64,000 bases of DNA from Myxococcales bacterium (lineage in GTDB: Bacteria > Myxococcota_A > Polyangia > Haliangiales > Haliangiaceae): positions 81,931 to 145,930 of the forward strand of contig CANKMW010000008.1 in NCBI GenBank assembly GCA_947483555.1. Direction: 5' to 3'. The notes under the pieces were generated by a model. The model was not told the DNA's origin, did not search any database, and saw nothing but the letters and a program-made list of their open reading frames with translations. Made by a program: the position numbers and the translations under genes. This document shows positions 63,977 through 64,000 of the stretch, in pieces. The number at the start of each line of letters is the position of its first letter. Position 1 is the first letter of the stretch.

Positions 63977-64000
63977 TCACGGCGCGAACGACTTGAGGTG
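63977..64000 (-). CDS. Possible C-terminal end of a gene entering from the right edge
   Basis: On the minus strand the last 24 bases read His-Leu-Lys-Ser-Phe-Ala-Pro and a stop, directly before the GGTTTC repeat. Seven codons cannot prove a gene; the frame is simply compatible with one that continues beyond the window. Confidence 0.25.
   Translation of the reverse strand, partial: HLKSFAP

Noticed and set aside
63756..63980. Minus-strand frame encoding a Thr-Glu repeat protein
   Set aside because: It consists of the GGTTTC repeat plus antisense of the kinase end; no independent coding evidence.

Overview
The window is very GC-rich (repeats and a few AT-rich operators excepted) and almost fully coding. 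It carries Hanks-type Ser/Thr kinases, an FHA-GAF-sigma54 activator, many short lipoproteins with acidic or Ala/Asp-rich N termini, EGF/Sushi and RCC1-like surface proteins, a DUF6748-like/eight-cysteine protein and an AGPS-like ether-lipid enzyme. Together these point to a predatory or soil Myxococcota chromosome, most likely near Haliangiales/Kofleriaceae. The taxonomic call is inference from gene content; no rRNA or tRNA gene is visible.

Layout. 1-5.1 kb: a lipoprotein fragment, a GST-like protein, a small membrane protein, and a coupled pair of exported proteins (Tat-dependent DUF1501 protein plus a lipoprotein with one CxxCH). 5.1-15.3 kb: the most unusual region, five genes joined by 1-4 nt overlaps. 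They encode a Ser/Thr kinase, a kinase-like domain fused through one membrane helix to a pentaheme cytochrome, a protein with two cNMP-binding domains plus four Fe-S motifs and membrane helices, a tetraheme/Fe-S/flavoprotein fusion whose flavin domain looks circularly permuted, and an exported VWA protein. The predicted topology makes a transmembrane electron path with cytosolic signal-input domains. 15.3-16.3 kb: an ArsR-type regulator and membrane-protein operon with a palindromic operator in its promoter. 16.5-25.4 kb: a YqiJ-like protein, a truncated SPFH paralogue, a full YqiK-type flotillin and a 1779-residue AAA+ protein of the so-called DNA repair ATPase family. A frame-broken sigma54-activator C-terminus follows. 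25.6-31.1 kb: a 1669-residue low-complexity/coiled-coil protein with an eCIS/polymorphic-toxin-like N-terminal motif and a possible C-terminal effector, then a small lipoprotein.

31.3-39 kb: a SUFU-like protein, an SDR, a STAS/zinc protein, an autoregulated-looking TetR operon, a kinase plus sigma54-activator pair, and an exported esterase-like protein. 39.2-51 kb: lipoproteins, YgiQ-type radical SAM protein, methyltransferase, RCC1-like lipoprotein, CapA, TsaE, a YbjN-like protein, an M1-family peptidase and its coupled membrane protein. 51-57 kb: outer-membrane and surface proteins, the first pair separated by a perfect 12-bp inverted repeat. 57-64 kb: AGPS-like flavoenzyme, a second YbjN-like protein, a zinc-ribbon membrane protein, a PfkB kinase, a kinase/pseudokinase protein and a 19-copy GGTTTC repeat at the right edge.

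Two features recur across the window. One is a family of hexanucleotide repeats of the form CGGNNN, inside and between genes. The other is TANNNT hexamers ending 5-8 nt before start codons, as expected for leaderless transcripts.
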